From NCBI RefSeq assembly GCF_041154505.1, contig NZ_AP028672.1, forward strand, positions 2,768,501-2,832,500: a stretch of 64,000 nt of DNA. Direction: 5' to 3'. Positions 39,937 through 49,625 of this stretch are shown piece by piece. Source of the DNA: Acidovorax sp. A79. GTDB taxonomy: Bacteria; Pseudomonadota; Gammaproteobacteria; Burkholderiales; Burkholderiaceae_C. Every line of letters starts with the position of its first letter. The stretch's first letter is position 1. Position numbers and translations under genes: made by a program. The notes under the pieces were generated by a model. It saw only the letters and a program-made list of their open reading frames with translations. It had not been told where the DNA came from and ran no database searches.

Positions 39937-42900
39937 ATGAACGCCCCACTGCCCGAGCACATCCGCAAGGCCCTCGAAACCGTCACCCTCGACGACAAAT
40001 ACTCTTTGGACCACGGCCGGGCGTTCATGAGCGGGGTGCAGGCCCTGGTCCGCCTGCCCATGCTGCAGCGCCAGCGCGACGCCGTGGCCGGCCTGAACAC
40101 CGCCGGTTTCATCAGCGGCTACCGGGGCTCGCCCCTGGGCACGTACGACCAGGCGCTGTGGGCGGCCAAGAAGCATCTGGCGGCCAACAACATCGTCTTC
40201 CAGCCCGGCGTGAACGAGGAACTCGGCGCGACGGCCGTCTGGGGCACGCAGCAGCTCGACCTGTATCCCCAATCCAAGAAGTTCGACGGCGTCTTCGGCA
40301 TCTGGTACGGCAAGGGCCCGGGCGTGGACCGCTGCTCGGACGTGTTCAAGCACGCCAACATGGCGGGCACCGCCAAGCACGGCGGCGTGATCGCGATTGC
40401 CGGGGACGACCACATCAGCAAGAGCAGCACGGCCGCTCACCAGAGCGACCACATCTTCAAGGCCTGCGGCACGCCAGTGTTCTTCCCCAGCAGCGTGCAG
40501 GAAATCCTGGACATGGGCCTGCACGCCTTCGCCATGAGCCGCTTCTCGGGCGTGTGGTCGGGCATGAAGACCATCCAGGAAGTGGTCGAGTCTTCGAGCA
40601 GCATCTCGGTGGACCCGGACCGCGTGAAGATCGTGATGCCCGAGGACTTCGTGATGCCGCCCGGGGGCCTGCACATCCGCTGGCCCGATGCGCCGCTGGA
40701 ACAGGAAGCGCGCCTCATGGACTACAAGTGGTACGCGGCCCTGGCCTATGTGCGTGCCAACAAGCTCAACTACAACGTGATCGAAGGCAAGAACGACCGC
40801 TTCGGCATCATCGCCAGCGGCAAGGCCTACAACGACACGCGCCAGGCCCTGGTGGACCTGGGCCTGGACGATGACACCTGCCGTCAGCTGGGCATCCGCG
40901 TGCACAAGGTCAACGTGGTGTGGCCGCTCGAAGCCACCATCACGCGCGACTTCGCCCAGGGCCTGCAGGAGATCCTGGTGGTGGAGGAAAAGCGCCAGGT
41001 CATCGAATACCAGCTCAAGGAAGAGCTCTACAACTGGCGCGCCGACGTGCGCCCCAACGTGCTGGGCAAGTTCGACGAGCCCGAGGGCGATGCCACGGGC
41101 GGCGAATGGTCCATGCCCAACCCCAGCCAGAACTGGCTGCTGCGCGCCAAGGCCGACCTGACGCCGGCCATCATCGCCAAGGCGATCGCCAAGCGCCTGA
41201 AGAAGCTGGGCGTCTCCAGCGACATCATCGCGCGCATGGATTCGCGCATCGCCATCATCGAGGCGAGCGAGCGCGGCATGGCCGAGCTCAAGGTGGACAC
41301 GGGCGAGCGCGCCCCCTGGTTCTGCAGCGGCTGCCCGCACAACACCAGCACCCGCGTGCCCGAGGGCTCGCGCGCCGTGGCCGGCATCGGCTGCCACTAC
41401 ATGGCCAACTGGATGCCCGACCGCAACACGTCCACCTTCACGCAGATGGGTGGCGAGGGCGTGACCTGGGTGGGCCAGGCGCCGTTCACCACCGACCAGC
41501 ACGTGTTCGCCAACCTGGGCGATGGCACCTACTTCCACAGCGGGCTGCTGGCCATCCGCCAGAGCATCGCGGCGGGCACCAGCATCACCTACAAGGTGCT
41601 CTACAACGACGCCGTGGCCATGACCGGCGGCCAGCAGGTGGGCGAACGGCCCGAAGGCCATTCGGTGCTGCAGATCATGAACAGCCTGAAGTCCGAGGGC
41701 GTGGTCAAGCTCATCATCGTGACCGACGAGCCGCAGAAGTACGACGGCGTGGCGCTGGCCGAGGGCGTGACGGTGCACCACCGCGACGAGCTCGACACGC
41801 TGCAGCGCCAGTTCCGCGAGATCAAGGGCTGCACGGTCATCATCTACGACCAGACCTGCGCCACCGAAAAGCGCCGCCGCAGAAAGCGCGGCACCCTCGC
41901 CACGCCCGACAAGACCGTCGTCATCAACGAGCTGGTGTGCGAGGGCTGCGGCGACTGCTCCACCAAGTCCAATTGCCTGAGCGTGGAGCCGGTAGAGACG
42001 GAGTTCGGCCGCAAGCGCCGCATCAACCAGAGTACCTGCAACAAGGACTACTCGTGCGTGAACGGCTTCTGCCCAAGCTTCGTGACCGTGGAAGGCGGCA
42101 AGCTCAAGAAGCCCAAGAAGGAAAAGAAGGGCGACCTGACCAGCCTGCCGGCCATCCCTGAGCCAGTGCTGCCCGTGGCCGAAGCGGCCTGGGGCATCGT
42201 GGTCGGCGGCGTGGGCGGCACGGGCGTGATCACCATCGGCTCGCTGCTGGGCATGGCGGCGCACCTGGACGGCAAGGGCGTCATCACCCAGGACGCCGGT
42301 GGTCTGGCCCAGAAGGGCGGCGCCACCTGGAGCCACATTCAGATCGCCAACCGCCCCGAGGCTATCTACACCACCAAGGTCGACACCGCCAAGGCCGACC
42401 TGGTGATCGGCTGCGACTCCATCGTCGCCGCGCACAAGTACACGCTGGCCGTGATGCAGCCGGGCCGCACCTTCGTGGCGCTGAACACGCATGGCACGCC
42501 CACGGCGGCCTTCGTGACCAACCCGGACTGGCAGTTCCCGGGCGCCAATTGCGACAGCGTCATCGCGGCGGCGGTCGGCGCGGGTGGCGTTGGGAGCTTC
42601 GATGCCGAACAGGTGGCCACCCAGCTGCTGGGCGACAGCATCTACACCAACCCGCTGATGCTGGGCTACGCCTGGCAAAAGGGCCGCGTGCCTTTGACCT
42701 ACGCGTCGCTGATGCGCGCCATGGAATTGAACGGCGTGCAGGTGGACAACAACAAGGCGGCCTTCGAATGGGGCCGCCGCTGCGCGCATGACCTGGCCTC
42801 GGTGCAGGCGCTGTTTGCCGCCGCGCAGGTGATCCAGTTCGTCAAGAAGCCTTCGCTGGCCGAAATGATCGCCAAGCGCGTGGAATTCCTCACGGGCTAC

Positions 42901-43515
42901 CAGAATGCCGCCTACGCGTCCGAGTACACGGCCTTCGTCGAGAAGGTGCGCGCCGCCGAAAGCAAGCTGGGCACCACCACCCGCCTGTCGGAGGCCGTGG
43001 CCCGCTACCTGTTCAAGCTGATGGCCTACAAGGACGAGTACGAGGTGGCACGCCTGCACACCGACAAGGCCTTCACGGACAAGATCGCGAACATGTTCGA
43101 AGGCGACTACAAGCTGGTGCACCACCTGGCCCCTCCGATGACGGCCAAGAAGAACGACAAGGGCGAACTCGTCAAGCAGCCGTTCGGCCCCTGGATGCGC
43201 AGCGCCTTTGGTCTGCTGGCCAAGATGAAGGGGTTGCGTGGCACGGCACTGGATGTGTTCGGCAAGACCGAGGAGCGCCGCATGGAGCGCGCGCTGATCG
43301 TGGAATACCGCGCCTGCATCGAGGAGCTGCTGGCCCGCCTGAACGCGGACAACCTGGCCCTGGCCGTGGAGATCGCCCGCATCCCCGAGGAAATCCGGGG
43401 CTATGGCCACGTGAAGGAGCGCCACCTGTCGGCCGCACGCCCCAAGTGGGACGGCCTGATGGCGCAATGGCGCGCCGGCGGCACCACCGCCCAGCCGCAG
43501 CGCCAGGCGGCGTGA
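39937..43515 (+). CDS. Indolepyruvate ferredoxin oxidoreductase, single-chain (IorA-IorB type)
   Basis: The protein has 1192 residues. It oxidatively decarboxylates aryl or branched 2-oxo acids from amino-acid transamination to acyl-CoA, using TPP and iron-sulfur clusters. The N-terminal part has NTAGFISGYRGSPLGTYD; the TPP region has GIGCHYMANWM, LGDGTYFHSGLLAIRQ and YNDAVAMTGGQ. Cysteine motifs for Fe-S clusters begin near residue 668 (LVCEGCGDCSTKSNC, then CNKDYSCVNGFC). The gamma-type domain follows (VVGGVGGTGVITIGSLLGMA). The ATG at 39937 has a TTGGAGAC site; the frame opens earlier, at 39595, across the promoter region. Aerobic betaproteobacteria commonly have this fused form. Confidence 0.94.
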   Translation: MNAPLPEHIRKALETVTLDDKYSLDHGRAFMSGVQALVRLPMLQRQRDAVAGLNTAGFISGYRGSPLGTYDQALWAAKKHLAANNIVFQPGVNEELGATAVWGTQQLDLYPQSKKFDGVFGIWYGKGPGVDRCSDVFKHANMAGTAKHGGVIAIAGDDHISKSSTAAHQSDHIFKACGTPVFFPSSVQEILDMGLHAFAMSRFSGVWSGMKTIQEVVESSSSISVDPDRVKIVMPEDFVMPPGGLHIRWPDAPLEQEARLMDYKWYAALAYVRANKLNYNVIEGKNDRFGIIASGKAYNDTRQALVDLGLDDDTCRQLGIRVHKVNVVWPLEATITRDFAQGLQEILVVEEKRQVIEYQLKEELYNWRADVRPNVLGKFDEPEGDATGGEWSMPNPSQNWLLRAKADLTPAIIAKAIAKRLKKLGVSSDIIARMDSRIAIIEASERGMAELKVDTGERAPWFCSGCPHNTSTRVPEGSRAVAGIGCHYMANWMPDRNTSTFTQMGGEGVTWVGQAPFTTDQHVFANLGDGTYFHSGLLAIRQSIAAGTSITYKVLYNDAVAMTGGQQVGERPEGHSVLQIMNSLKSEGVVKLIIVTDEPQKYDGVALAEGVTVHHRDELDTLQRQFREIKGCTVIIYDQTCATEKRRRRKRGTLATPDKTVVINELVCEGCGDCSTKSNCLSVEPVETEFGRKRRINQSTCNKDYSCVNGFCPSFVTVEGGKLKKPKKEKKGDLTSLPAIPEPVLPVAEAAWGIVVGGVGGTGVITIGSLLGMAAHLDGKGVITQDAGGLAQKGGATWSHIQIANRPEAIYTTKVDTAKADLVIGCDSIVAAHKYTLAVMQPGRTFVALNTHGTPTAAFVTNPDWQFPGANCDSVIAAAVGAGGVGSFDAEQVATQLLGDSIYTNPLMLGYAWQKGRVPLTYASLMRAMELNGVQVDNNKAAFEWGRRCAHDLASVQALFAAAQVIQFVKKPSLAEMIAKRVEFLTGYQNAAYASEYTAFVEKVRAAESKLGTTTRLSEAVARYLFKLMAYKDEYEVARLHTDKAFTDKIANMFEGDYKLVHHLAPPMTAKKNDKGELVKQPFGPWMRSAFGLLAKMKGLRGTALDVFGKTEERRMERALIVEYRACIEELLARLNADNLALAVEIARIPEEIRGYGHVKERHLSAARPKWDGLMAQWRAGGTTAQPQRQAA

Positions 43516-43815
43516 AGCCGGCTGCCGTGGCAGCCCTGCCGTGAAGAGCCCGCGCACCGCGCGGGCTTTTTACTATCAAGTCAGGAGCATCAAATGATTG
43601 ACAGGCCGGCGTCAATGGCCATTTTGATCTGATTTTTTCCCGCCATCGCGGCGCACCGCCCGCCCGCGGCAAACACCCGCCAGCGGCTTGGGTCTTCCCC
43701 CTTGGGCCGCGCACAGGGGGCCGCATACAATGCCCCGTTCCGCCCTGGAAGGCGCCCTCGCGCCGGCCCCTGGCGGGTTTTGTGAATTTTGACCATCCGT
43801 TGTGGAGTCCAGTCC
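43516..43815. other. Intergenic region between the oxidoreductase and yajC
   Basis: These 300 bases contain the terminator at 43547-43571, then ACTATCAAGTCAGGAGCATC, which resembles the edge of the dispersed repeat at 36701-36752. The remainder is GC-rich and should hold the yajC promoter; I could not place a convincing -35/-10 pair. No open frame here has coding character. Confidence 0.6.
43547..43571 (+). terminator. Intrinsic terminator after indolepyruvate oxidoreductase gene
   Basis: AGCCCGCGC, loop ACC, GCGCGGGCT, then a T-run: a perfect 9-bp GC-rich stem, 31 bases past the stop. This is the clearest Rho-independent terminator in the window. Confidence 0.88.
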
Positions 43816-44151
43816 GTGTTTATTTCTTCCGCTTTTGCCCAAACCGCACCCGCCGCCGCCGCTGGTGGTACCGACATCATGTCCTCGCTGACCGGCATGC
43901 TGCCCCTGGTGCTCATGTTTGTGGTGCTCTACTTCGTCATGATCCGCCCCCAGATGAAGCGCCAGAAGGAACACCGCGCCATGATCGACGCCATCGCCAA
44001 GGGTGATGAAGTGGCCACCTCCGGCGGCATCGTCGGCAAGGTCACGCGCCTGTCCGAAGGTTTCCTGCACATCGAGATCGCCAACGGCGTCGAAGTGCAG
44101 CTGCAGCGCAGCGCCGTGGTTCAGGTCCTGCCCAAGGGTTCGGTCAAGTAA
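43816..44151 (+). CDS. yajC: Preprotein translocase subunit YajC
   Basis: The protein has 111 residues from a GTG at 43816. The product begins MFISSAFAQTAPAAA, as YajC proteins of this group do, and a GGAG site lies 8 bases upstream; the in-frame start at 43789 would add nine non-conserved residues. One membrane helix (LTGMLPLVLMFVVLYFVMI) is followed by RPQMKRQKEHRAMIDAIAKG and the cytoplasmic domain (DEVATSGGIVGKVTRL). YajC associates with SecD and SecF, encoded next, to support Sec export. Confidence 0.95.
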   Translation: MFISSAFAQTAPAAAAGGTDIMSSLTGMLPLVLMFVVLYFVMIRPQMKRQKEHRAMIDAIAKGDEVATSGGIVGKVTRLSEGFLHIEIANGVEVQLQRSAVVQVLPKGSVK

Positions 44152-44162
44152 TCAATGAACAT

Positions 44163-44240
44163 TCCCCTGAGGCGCTGCGCGCCTTCCCCTTGCCCCCGCG
44201 CCGCGCGGGAGGGGGACGACGCCCCCGGACTGGCAGAGCC
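44163..44240 (+). repeat. Dispersed GC-rich palindromic repeat (family B), copy 2
   Basis: CCCCTGAGGCGCTGCGCGCC, TTCCCCTTGCCCC, a CGCGCCGCGCG hairpin, GGAGGGGGACGACGCCCCC, GG. Block order matches the minus-strand reading of 21365-21475. It lies between yajC and secD, inside the presumed sec operon. Confidence 0.62.
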
Positions 44241-44307
44241 AGATCCACGGCGTCCCTGGCAGGGGTCGGCGCATGGCGCCATGCACAACTGAGATAAGAG
44301 CGCGATC

Positions 44308-46191
44308 ATGAACCGTTATCCGGTCTGGAAGTACGCGATCCTGGTGATCGTGCTGCTGGTGGGGGTCCTGTACACCCTGCCCAATTTCTTTGGCGAAGCG
44401 CCTGCGGTGCAGGTTTCGTCGGCCAAGGCCACCGTCAAGGTGGACACCGCCGTGCAGCAGCGGGTGGAAGAAGCGCTCAAGGCCGCGGGCGTCACGCCCG
44501 ACTTCGTGGCGCTGGAGGGCAACTCGGTGCGCGCGCGCTTTGACACGCCCGACACCCAGCTCAAAGCCAAGGACGCGATCCAGAAGGCCCTGGTGCCCGA
44601 TGCCAGCGATCCGTCGTACATCGTGGCGCTGAACCTCGTGTCCCGCTCGCCCGTCTGGCTCAAATCCCTGCATGCCAACCCCATGTACCTGGGCCTGGAC
44701 TTGCGCGGTGGCGTGCACTTCATGCTGCAGGTGGACATGCAGGCGGCCCTGACCAAGAAGGCCGAGTCCTATGCGGGCGACATCCGCACCGCGCTGCGCG
44801 ACAAGAGCATCCGCCACGGCGGCATCAGCCGCGAAGGCCAGAACATCGACATCAAGGTGCGCGACGAGGCCATGCTGACGGCGGCCCGCAACCTGATCGC
44901 GGACCAGTTCACCGACCTGCAGGTCGCCAGCACGCCCGAAGGCAGCGAATTCAAGCTGCGCGCCTCCATCAAGCCCGAAGCCACGCGCCGCGTGCAGGAG
45001 CAGGCCCTCAAGCAGAACATCGTCACGCTGCACAACCGGATCAATGAGCTGGGCGTGGCCGAGCCCGTGATCCAGCAGCAGGGCCTGGACCGCATCGTGG
45101 TGCAGCTGCCCGGCGTGCAGGACACCGCCAAGGCCAAGGACATCCTGGGCCGCACGGCCACGCTGGAAGTGCGCATGGTGGACGAGGGCACCGAGGCCCG
45201 CACCGCCGAGACCGGCCGCGGCCCCGTGCCGTTCGGCTCCGAACGCTACCTGGAGCGCAGCGGCCAGCCCGTGATCGTCAAGAAGCAGGTCATCCTGACC
45301 GGCGAGAACCTGACCGACGCGCAGCCCGGCTTCGACGGCCAGACGCAGGAGCCGACCGTCAACCTCACGCTGGACGCCAAGGGCTCGCGCATCTTCCGCG
45401 ACATCACACGCGAGAACGTGGGCAAGCGCATGGCCATCGTGCTGTTTGAAAAGGGCAAGGGCGAGGTGGTGACGGCCCCCGTGATCCGCAGCGAAATCGG
45501 CGGCGGCCGGGTGCAGATCTCCGGCCGCATGACCACGGCGGAAGCCAACGACACCGCGCTGCTGCTGCGCGCGGGCTCGCTGGCCGCACCGATGGAAATC
45601 ATCGAGGAATTCACCATCGGCCCGACGCTGGGCGCAGACAACATCGAACGCGGCATCCACAGCGTGGTCTGGGGCCTGGCGGCCATCGCGGTCTTCATGT
45701 GCTTCTACTACACGCTGTTCGGCGTGTTCTCCAGCATCGCGCTGGCCGTGAACGTGCTGCTGCTGGTGGCCATCCTGTCGATGCTCCAGGCCACCCTGAC
45801 CTTGCCGGGCATTGCCGCCATGGCGCTGGCCATCGGCGTGGCCATCGACTCGAACGTGCTGATCAACGAACGCATCCGCGAGGAACTGCGCTCCGGCATG
45901 TCGCCGCAGGCGGCCATCCATGCGGGCTACGAGCGCGCCTGGGCCACCATCCTGGACTCGAACGTGACGACGCTGATCGCGGGCCTGGCGCTGCTGGCCT
46001 TCGGTTCCGGCCCGGTGCGCGGCTTTGCCGTGGTGCACTGCATCGGCATCCTGACCAGCATGTTCTCGGCCGTGTTCTTCTCGCGCGGCCTGGTGAACCT
46101 GTGGTATGGCCGCCAGAAGAAGCTCAAGAGCGTGTCGATCGGCCAGGTCTGGAAGCCGGACGCCGATGCCGCCGTGGCCAAGACGAACTAA
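44308..46191 (+). CDS. secD: Protein translocase subunit SecD
   Basis: The protein has 627 residues with six membrane helices. The first is VWKYAILVIVLLVGVLYTLP, and a large periplasmic domain contains YLGLDLRGGVHFMLQVDM. The C-terminal RND-like membrane bundle includes AIAVFMCFYYTLFGVFSSIA, GIAAMALAIGVAIDSNVLIN and IREELRSGMSPQAAI. SecDF uses the proton gradient to finish translocation of exported proteins. It starts 156 bases after yajC, across a GC-rich repeat, and secF follows after 26 bases. Confidence 0.97.
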   Translation: MNRYPVWKYAILVIVLLVGVLYTLPNFFGEAPAVQVSSAKATVKVDTAVQQRVEEALKAAGVTPDFVALEGNSVRARFDTPDTQLKAKDAIQKALVPDASDPSYIVALNLVSRSPVWLKSLHANPMYLGLDLRGGVHFMLQVDMQAALTKKAESYAGDIRTALRDKSIRHGGISREGQNIDIKVRDEAMLTAARNLIADQFTDLQVASTPEGSEFKLRASIKPEATRRVQEQALKQNIVTLHNRINELGVAEPVIQQQGLDRIVVQLPGVQDTAKAKDILGRTATLEVRMVDEGTEARTAETGRGPVPFGSERYLERSGQPVIVKKQVILTGENLTDAQPGFDGQTQEPTVNLTLDAKGSRIFRDITRENVGKRMAIVLFEKGKGEVVTAPVIRSEIGGGRVQISGRMTTAEANDTALLLRAGSLAAPMEIIEEFTIGPTLGADNIERGIHSVVWGLAAIAVFMCFYYTLFGVFSSIALAVNVLLLVAILSMLQATLTLPGIAAMALAIGVAIDSNVLINERIREELRSGMSPQAAIHAGYERAWATILDSNVTTLIAGLALLAFGSGPVRGFAVVHCIGILTSMFSAVFFSRGLVNLWYGRQKKLKSVSIGQVWKPDADAAVAKTN

Positions 46192-46217
46192 GAAACTCCA
46201 AGCAAGGAACAAAGATC

Positions 46218-47168
46218 ATGGAGTTTTTCCGCATTCGAAAAGACATCCCGTTCATGAAGCACGCGTTGATCTTCAACGCGATCTCCTTCATCACGTTCGC
46301 GCTGGCCGTGTTCTTCCTGCTCACGCGCGGGCTGCACCTGTCGGTGGAGTTCACGGGCGGCACGGTCATGGAAGTGGCCTACAGCCAGCCGGCCGAACTG
46401 GCCAAGGTCCGCGAGACGGTCTCCGGCCTGGGCTATCCCGACGTGCAGGTGCAGAACTTCGGCACGGCCCGCGACGTGATGATCCGGCTGCCCGTGCAAA
46501 AGGGCGTGACGTCGGCGCAGCAAAGCGAACAGGTACTGGGCGCGCTCAAGGCCGCCAACCCCGAGGTCACGCTGCGGCGCACCGAGTTCGTGGGCCCGCA
46601 GGTGGGCGAGGAACTGGTGCACGGCGGCTTGATGGCGCTGGCCATGGTCGTGGTGGGCATCGTGATCTACCTGGCCTTCCGCTTCGAGTGGAAGTTCGGC
46701 GTGGCGGCCATCATCGCCAACCTGCACGACGTGGTGATCATCCTGGGCTTCTTCGCGTTCTTCCAGTGGGAGTTCTCGCTGTCGGTGCTGGCGGCCGTGC
46801 TGGCCGTGCTGGGGTATTCGGTCAACGAATCGGTCGTGATCTTCGACCGGATCCGCGAGGCCTTCCGCAAGTACCGCAAGATGACGACGCACGAGGTGAT
46901 CGACCACGCCATCACGAGCACGATGAGCCGCACGATCATCACCCACGCGTCCACCGAGGCCATGGTGCTGTCGATGTTCTTCTTTGGCGGCCCGAGCCTG
47001 CACTACTTTGCCCTGGCGCTCACCATCGGCATCCTGTTCGGCATCTACTCCTCCGTGTTCGTGGCCGCGGCCATCGCCATGTGGCTCGGTGTGAAGCGCG
47101 AAGACCTTGTCAAGCCCGTGAAGAAGGATGGGGATCCGAACGATCCCCATGCCGGGGCCACCGTCTGA
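46218..47168 (+). CDS. secF: Protein translocase subunit SecF
   Basis: The protein has 316 residues. The N-terminal helix is followed by LHLSVEFTGGTVMEVAYSQP, and the membrane bundle includes ALAMVVVGIVIYLAFRF, ANLHDVVIILGFFAFFQWEF and GYSVNESVVIFDRIREAFRK, with the conserved NESVV(I)FDRIRE segment. It partners SecD. The frame is closed at both ends and of normal length. The DUF1631 gene begins 17 bases later. Confidence 0.97.
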   Translation: MEFFRIRKDIPFMKHALIFNAISFITFALAVFFLLTRGLHLSVEFTGGTVMEVAYSQPAELAKVRETVSGLGYPDVQVQNFGTARDVMIRLPVQKGVTSAQQSEQVLGALKAANPEVTLRRTEFVGPQVGEELVHGGLMALAMVVVGIVIYLAFRFEWKFGVAAIIANLHDVVIILGFFAFFQWEFSLSVLAAVLAVLGYSVNESVVIFDRIREAFRKYRKMTTHEVIDHAITSTMSRTIITHASTEAMVLSMFFFGGPSLHYFALALTIGILFGIYSSVFVAAAIAMWLGVKREDLVKPVKKDGDPNDPHAGATV

Positions 47169-47185
47169 ACCGCTAATATCGGTCC

Positions 47186-49561
47186 ATGCAAGCCACGCCC
47201 CCTTCCGTTCCACAGCGCCGCCTGGCCCGCCAGGCGCGCCAGCGGTTCGTAGAGGGGCTGTGCGGCGGACTCCCGGACCTGGACAAGACGGTCCTGGATT
47301 TCCTGACAACGCTGATGTCCCAGACGGGCACGGCGCGCCAGATGCAGGCGCACCGGGATGCCTGGATGTTGTACCAGCAGCACCATGCCGCCTGGACCGA
47401 ACGCACCGGCAAGGCCTGGCGCGATGCGCTGGCGCCGCACAGCAGCACCACCCGCGGCACCCTCGCCACCGGCGGCGCGAGCCCCCAGTTCGAGCTGCTG
47501 AGCGACGACGTGGTGGAAAACAAGATCCTGGCTTCCCGCATGGCCCTCACGGTCAGCGAACAGGTCAGCCACCAGTTCGACACCTTGCGCCAGCGCACCC
47601 AGTCGCTGGAAGGGCAGGAGCTCGACAGCAGCGACATCCTCCGGCCCGATGCCGTGTGCCTGCTGCTGGTCGAGCAGTGGGTCGAGGCCGGCCTGCCCCG
47701 CACCGACCTGCAGACCGTGGTGGACCCGTTGCAGCGGGAACTGGCCAACCTGCTCCAGAAGCAGTACCAGGCCGTCAATGTGTTCTATGTGGAGCAGGGC
47801 GTCACGCCCCAGGCCGACCTCAAGTCGCGCGTGCGGCGCACTTCGGGCGGCACGGTTGCCGGTGGCGCCAGCAACTCTGGTGCCGGGGGCCTGGCGTCCC
47901 AGGCGCTGGCCCAGACGCGGGAAGCCATGGCTGCGGCGCGCGGCGGCGGCATCCCCCAGCCGGGCGGCGGTCACCCCATGCCCCAGCATCACCTGCCCGG
48001 CGGCAGGCCGCCGGCGGGCTATCCGCGGCATGGCCTGCCCACGGGGTTTGCCACGGGCATGACCCCGCTGGCGCGGGCCCGCCAGCGGGCGCAGGGCGTG
48101 ATGGGGCAACTGCGCAGGCTGCTGACGCAACCGGCGACCGGGTTCGACATGGTCAATGCCCCGCCGGCTTCGGCCGCGCTCGCCCATGCCCTCACCGCCC
48201 ACCGCGTGCACGCCGACACCTACTACAGTGGCGTGGCCACCCTGATGGAAGACTACAGTCCCGCGGCCGTGGTGCAGTTGGCGGGCGCGGTGCGCGAACG
48301 CTCGACCGAGCTCAAGAAGAAGGCCTCCACCGCCGGGGAAAAAGCCATCATCGAAGTGGTGGCCCTGATGTTCCAGAGCATCCTGGCCGAGGACCGCATC
48401 CCGCCGGCCGTGCGTGTCTGGTTTGCCCGGCTTCAGGTGCCCGTGCTGCGCGTGGCGCTGGCCGAGCCAGAGTTCTTCAGCAACCTCAACCACCCCGCGC
48501 GCCAGTTGATCGACCGCATGGGGGCGTGCGTGATGGGCTTTGATGCCACCAGCATCAATGGCAGCGCGCTGGAGGCGGAAATCCGCCGCGTGGTCCAGGT
48601 GATCGAGCAGTACCCCGAGACCGGCCGGCGTGTGTTCCAGCTGGTCTACGACGAGTTCGAGAAATTCCTGTCCAAGTTCCTCACCGAAAAGCAGGCCACC
48701 TCGCGCCTGGTCACGGTGGCCCAGCAGGTCGAGCAGAAAGAAACCCTGGCGATCCAGTACACCATCGAGCTGCGCACGATGCTGCGCGACATGCCTGTGC
48801 GCGACGAGATCCGCGAGTTTCTCTTCAAGACCTGGGCCGAGGTGCTGGCCCTGTCGGCCGTGCGCGACGGCCCGCAGCACGCAGACACCGTATCGCTCAA
48901 GCGCACGGCCGCGGACCTGGTCTGGGCGGCCAGCGCCAAGCCCAACCGCAGCGACCGCGCGCAGGTCATCCAGAATCTTCCGGGCCTGCTGCAACGCCTG
49001 CGCCAGGGATTGGCCCTGATGGGGGTGAACGGCCCGGCGCAGGATGCGCAGATCAAGGTCCTCACCGACACGCTGGCCGACGCCTTCCTCTCCAAGACGG
49101 CATCCATTCCGCAGGCACACATCGACGCCATGGCCAAGCGCCTGGCCAACCTTGAGGATTTCATCAACGACGCGACGCTGGGCGACATGCCGCTCAACGC
49201 CGACAACATCGAGATGATGCTGGGCATCGATGCCTCCTCCATCCATGTGGTCGCCGACAACGGCGCGCCCGTTCAGGACGACATGGTCGCCTGGGCCCAG
49301 GAACTGCAGCCTGGCACCTGGTACACGCTGGACCACAACGGGGCATCGGCCCAGGTGCAATATGCCTGGCAAAGCCAGCGCAAGCAGCTGCATTTGTTCG
49401 CCGCTGTCGACGGCAGCAGCTACCTGATCCAGTTGCGCAGGCTCGCAGCCTATCTGCAGGCCGGCTTGCTCGTCGCCCAGGAAGAAGAGGGCCTGACCTT
49501 GCGCGCCACGCGCGATGCGCTGGCCAAGCTGGACGCCAACCCCGAGCGGCTTCTGGACTGA
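47186..49561 (+). CDS. DUF1631 family protein
   Basis: The protein has 791 residues and no signal peptide or membrane helix, so it is cytoplasmic. It is largely helical (ARQARQRFVEGLCGGLPDLD, TGTARQMQAHRDAWMLYQQH, NKILASRMALTVSEQVSHQF), with a Gly/Pro/His-rich linker around residue 250 (GGGIPQPGGGHPMPQHHLPG). The C-terminal beta region (DMVAWAQELQPGTWYTLDHN, KQLHLFAAVDGSSYLIQL) resembles a PilZ-like barrel, but I do not see a clear RxxxR motif. DUF1631 proteins are sometimes mislabelled thymidine phosphorylase; the function is unknown. It closely follows secF. Confidence 0.88.
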   Translation: MQATPPSVPQRRLARQARQRFVEGLCGGLPDLDKTVLDFLTTLMSQTGTARQMQAHRDAWMLYQQHHAAWTERTGKAWRDALAPHSSTTRGTLATGGASPQFELLSDDVVENKILASRMALTVSEQVSHQFDTLRQRTQSLEGQELDSSDILRPDAVCLLLVEQWVEAGLPRTDLQTVVDPLQRELANLLQKQYQAVNVFYVEQGVTPQADLKSRVRRTSGGTVAGGASNSGAGGLASQALAQTREAMAAARGGGIPQPGGGHPMPQHHLPGGRPPAGYPRHGLPTGFATGMTPLARARQRAQGVMGQLRRLLTQPATGFDMVNAPPASAALAHALTAHRVHADTYYSGVATLMEDYSPAAVVQLAGAVRERSTELKKKASTAGEKAIIEVVALMFQSILAEDRIPPAVRVWFARLQVPVLRVALAEPEFFSNLNHPARQLIDRMGACVMGFDATSINGSALEAEIRRVVQVIEQYPETGRRVFQLVYDEFEKFLSKFLTEKQATSRLVTVAQQVEQKETLAIQYTIELRTMLRDMPVRDEIREFLFKTWAEVLALSAVRDGPQHADTVSLKRTAADLVWAASAKPNRSDRAQVIQNLPGLLQRLRQGLALMGVNGPAQDAQIKVLTDTLADAFLSKTASIPQAHIDAMAKRLANLEDFINDATLGDMPLNADNIEMMLGIDASSIHVVADNGAPVQDDMVAWAQELQPGTWYTLDHNGASAQVQYAWQSQRKQLHLFAAVDGSSYLIQLRRLAAYLQAGLLVAQEEEGLTLRATRDALAKLDANPERLLD

Positions 49562-49625
49562 CCAGGTCCGGGCGCACCGAACGAAGCGGCGCGCGCCCGA
49601 ACCACCACCGTCCAGAGGGGGCGCC

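Noticed and set aside
39706..43557. A 1283-codon minus-strand frame opposite the indolepyruvate oxidoreductase gene.
   Set aside because: Shadow frame. The plus strand carries TPP and Fe-S motifs over its whole length; the minus frame has none.
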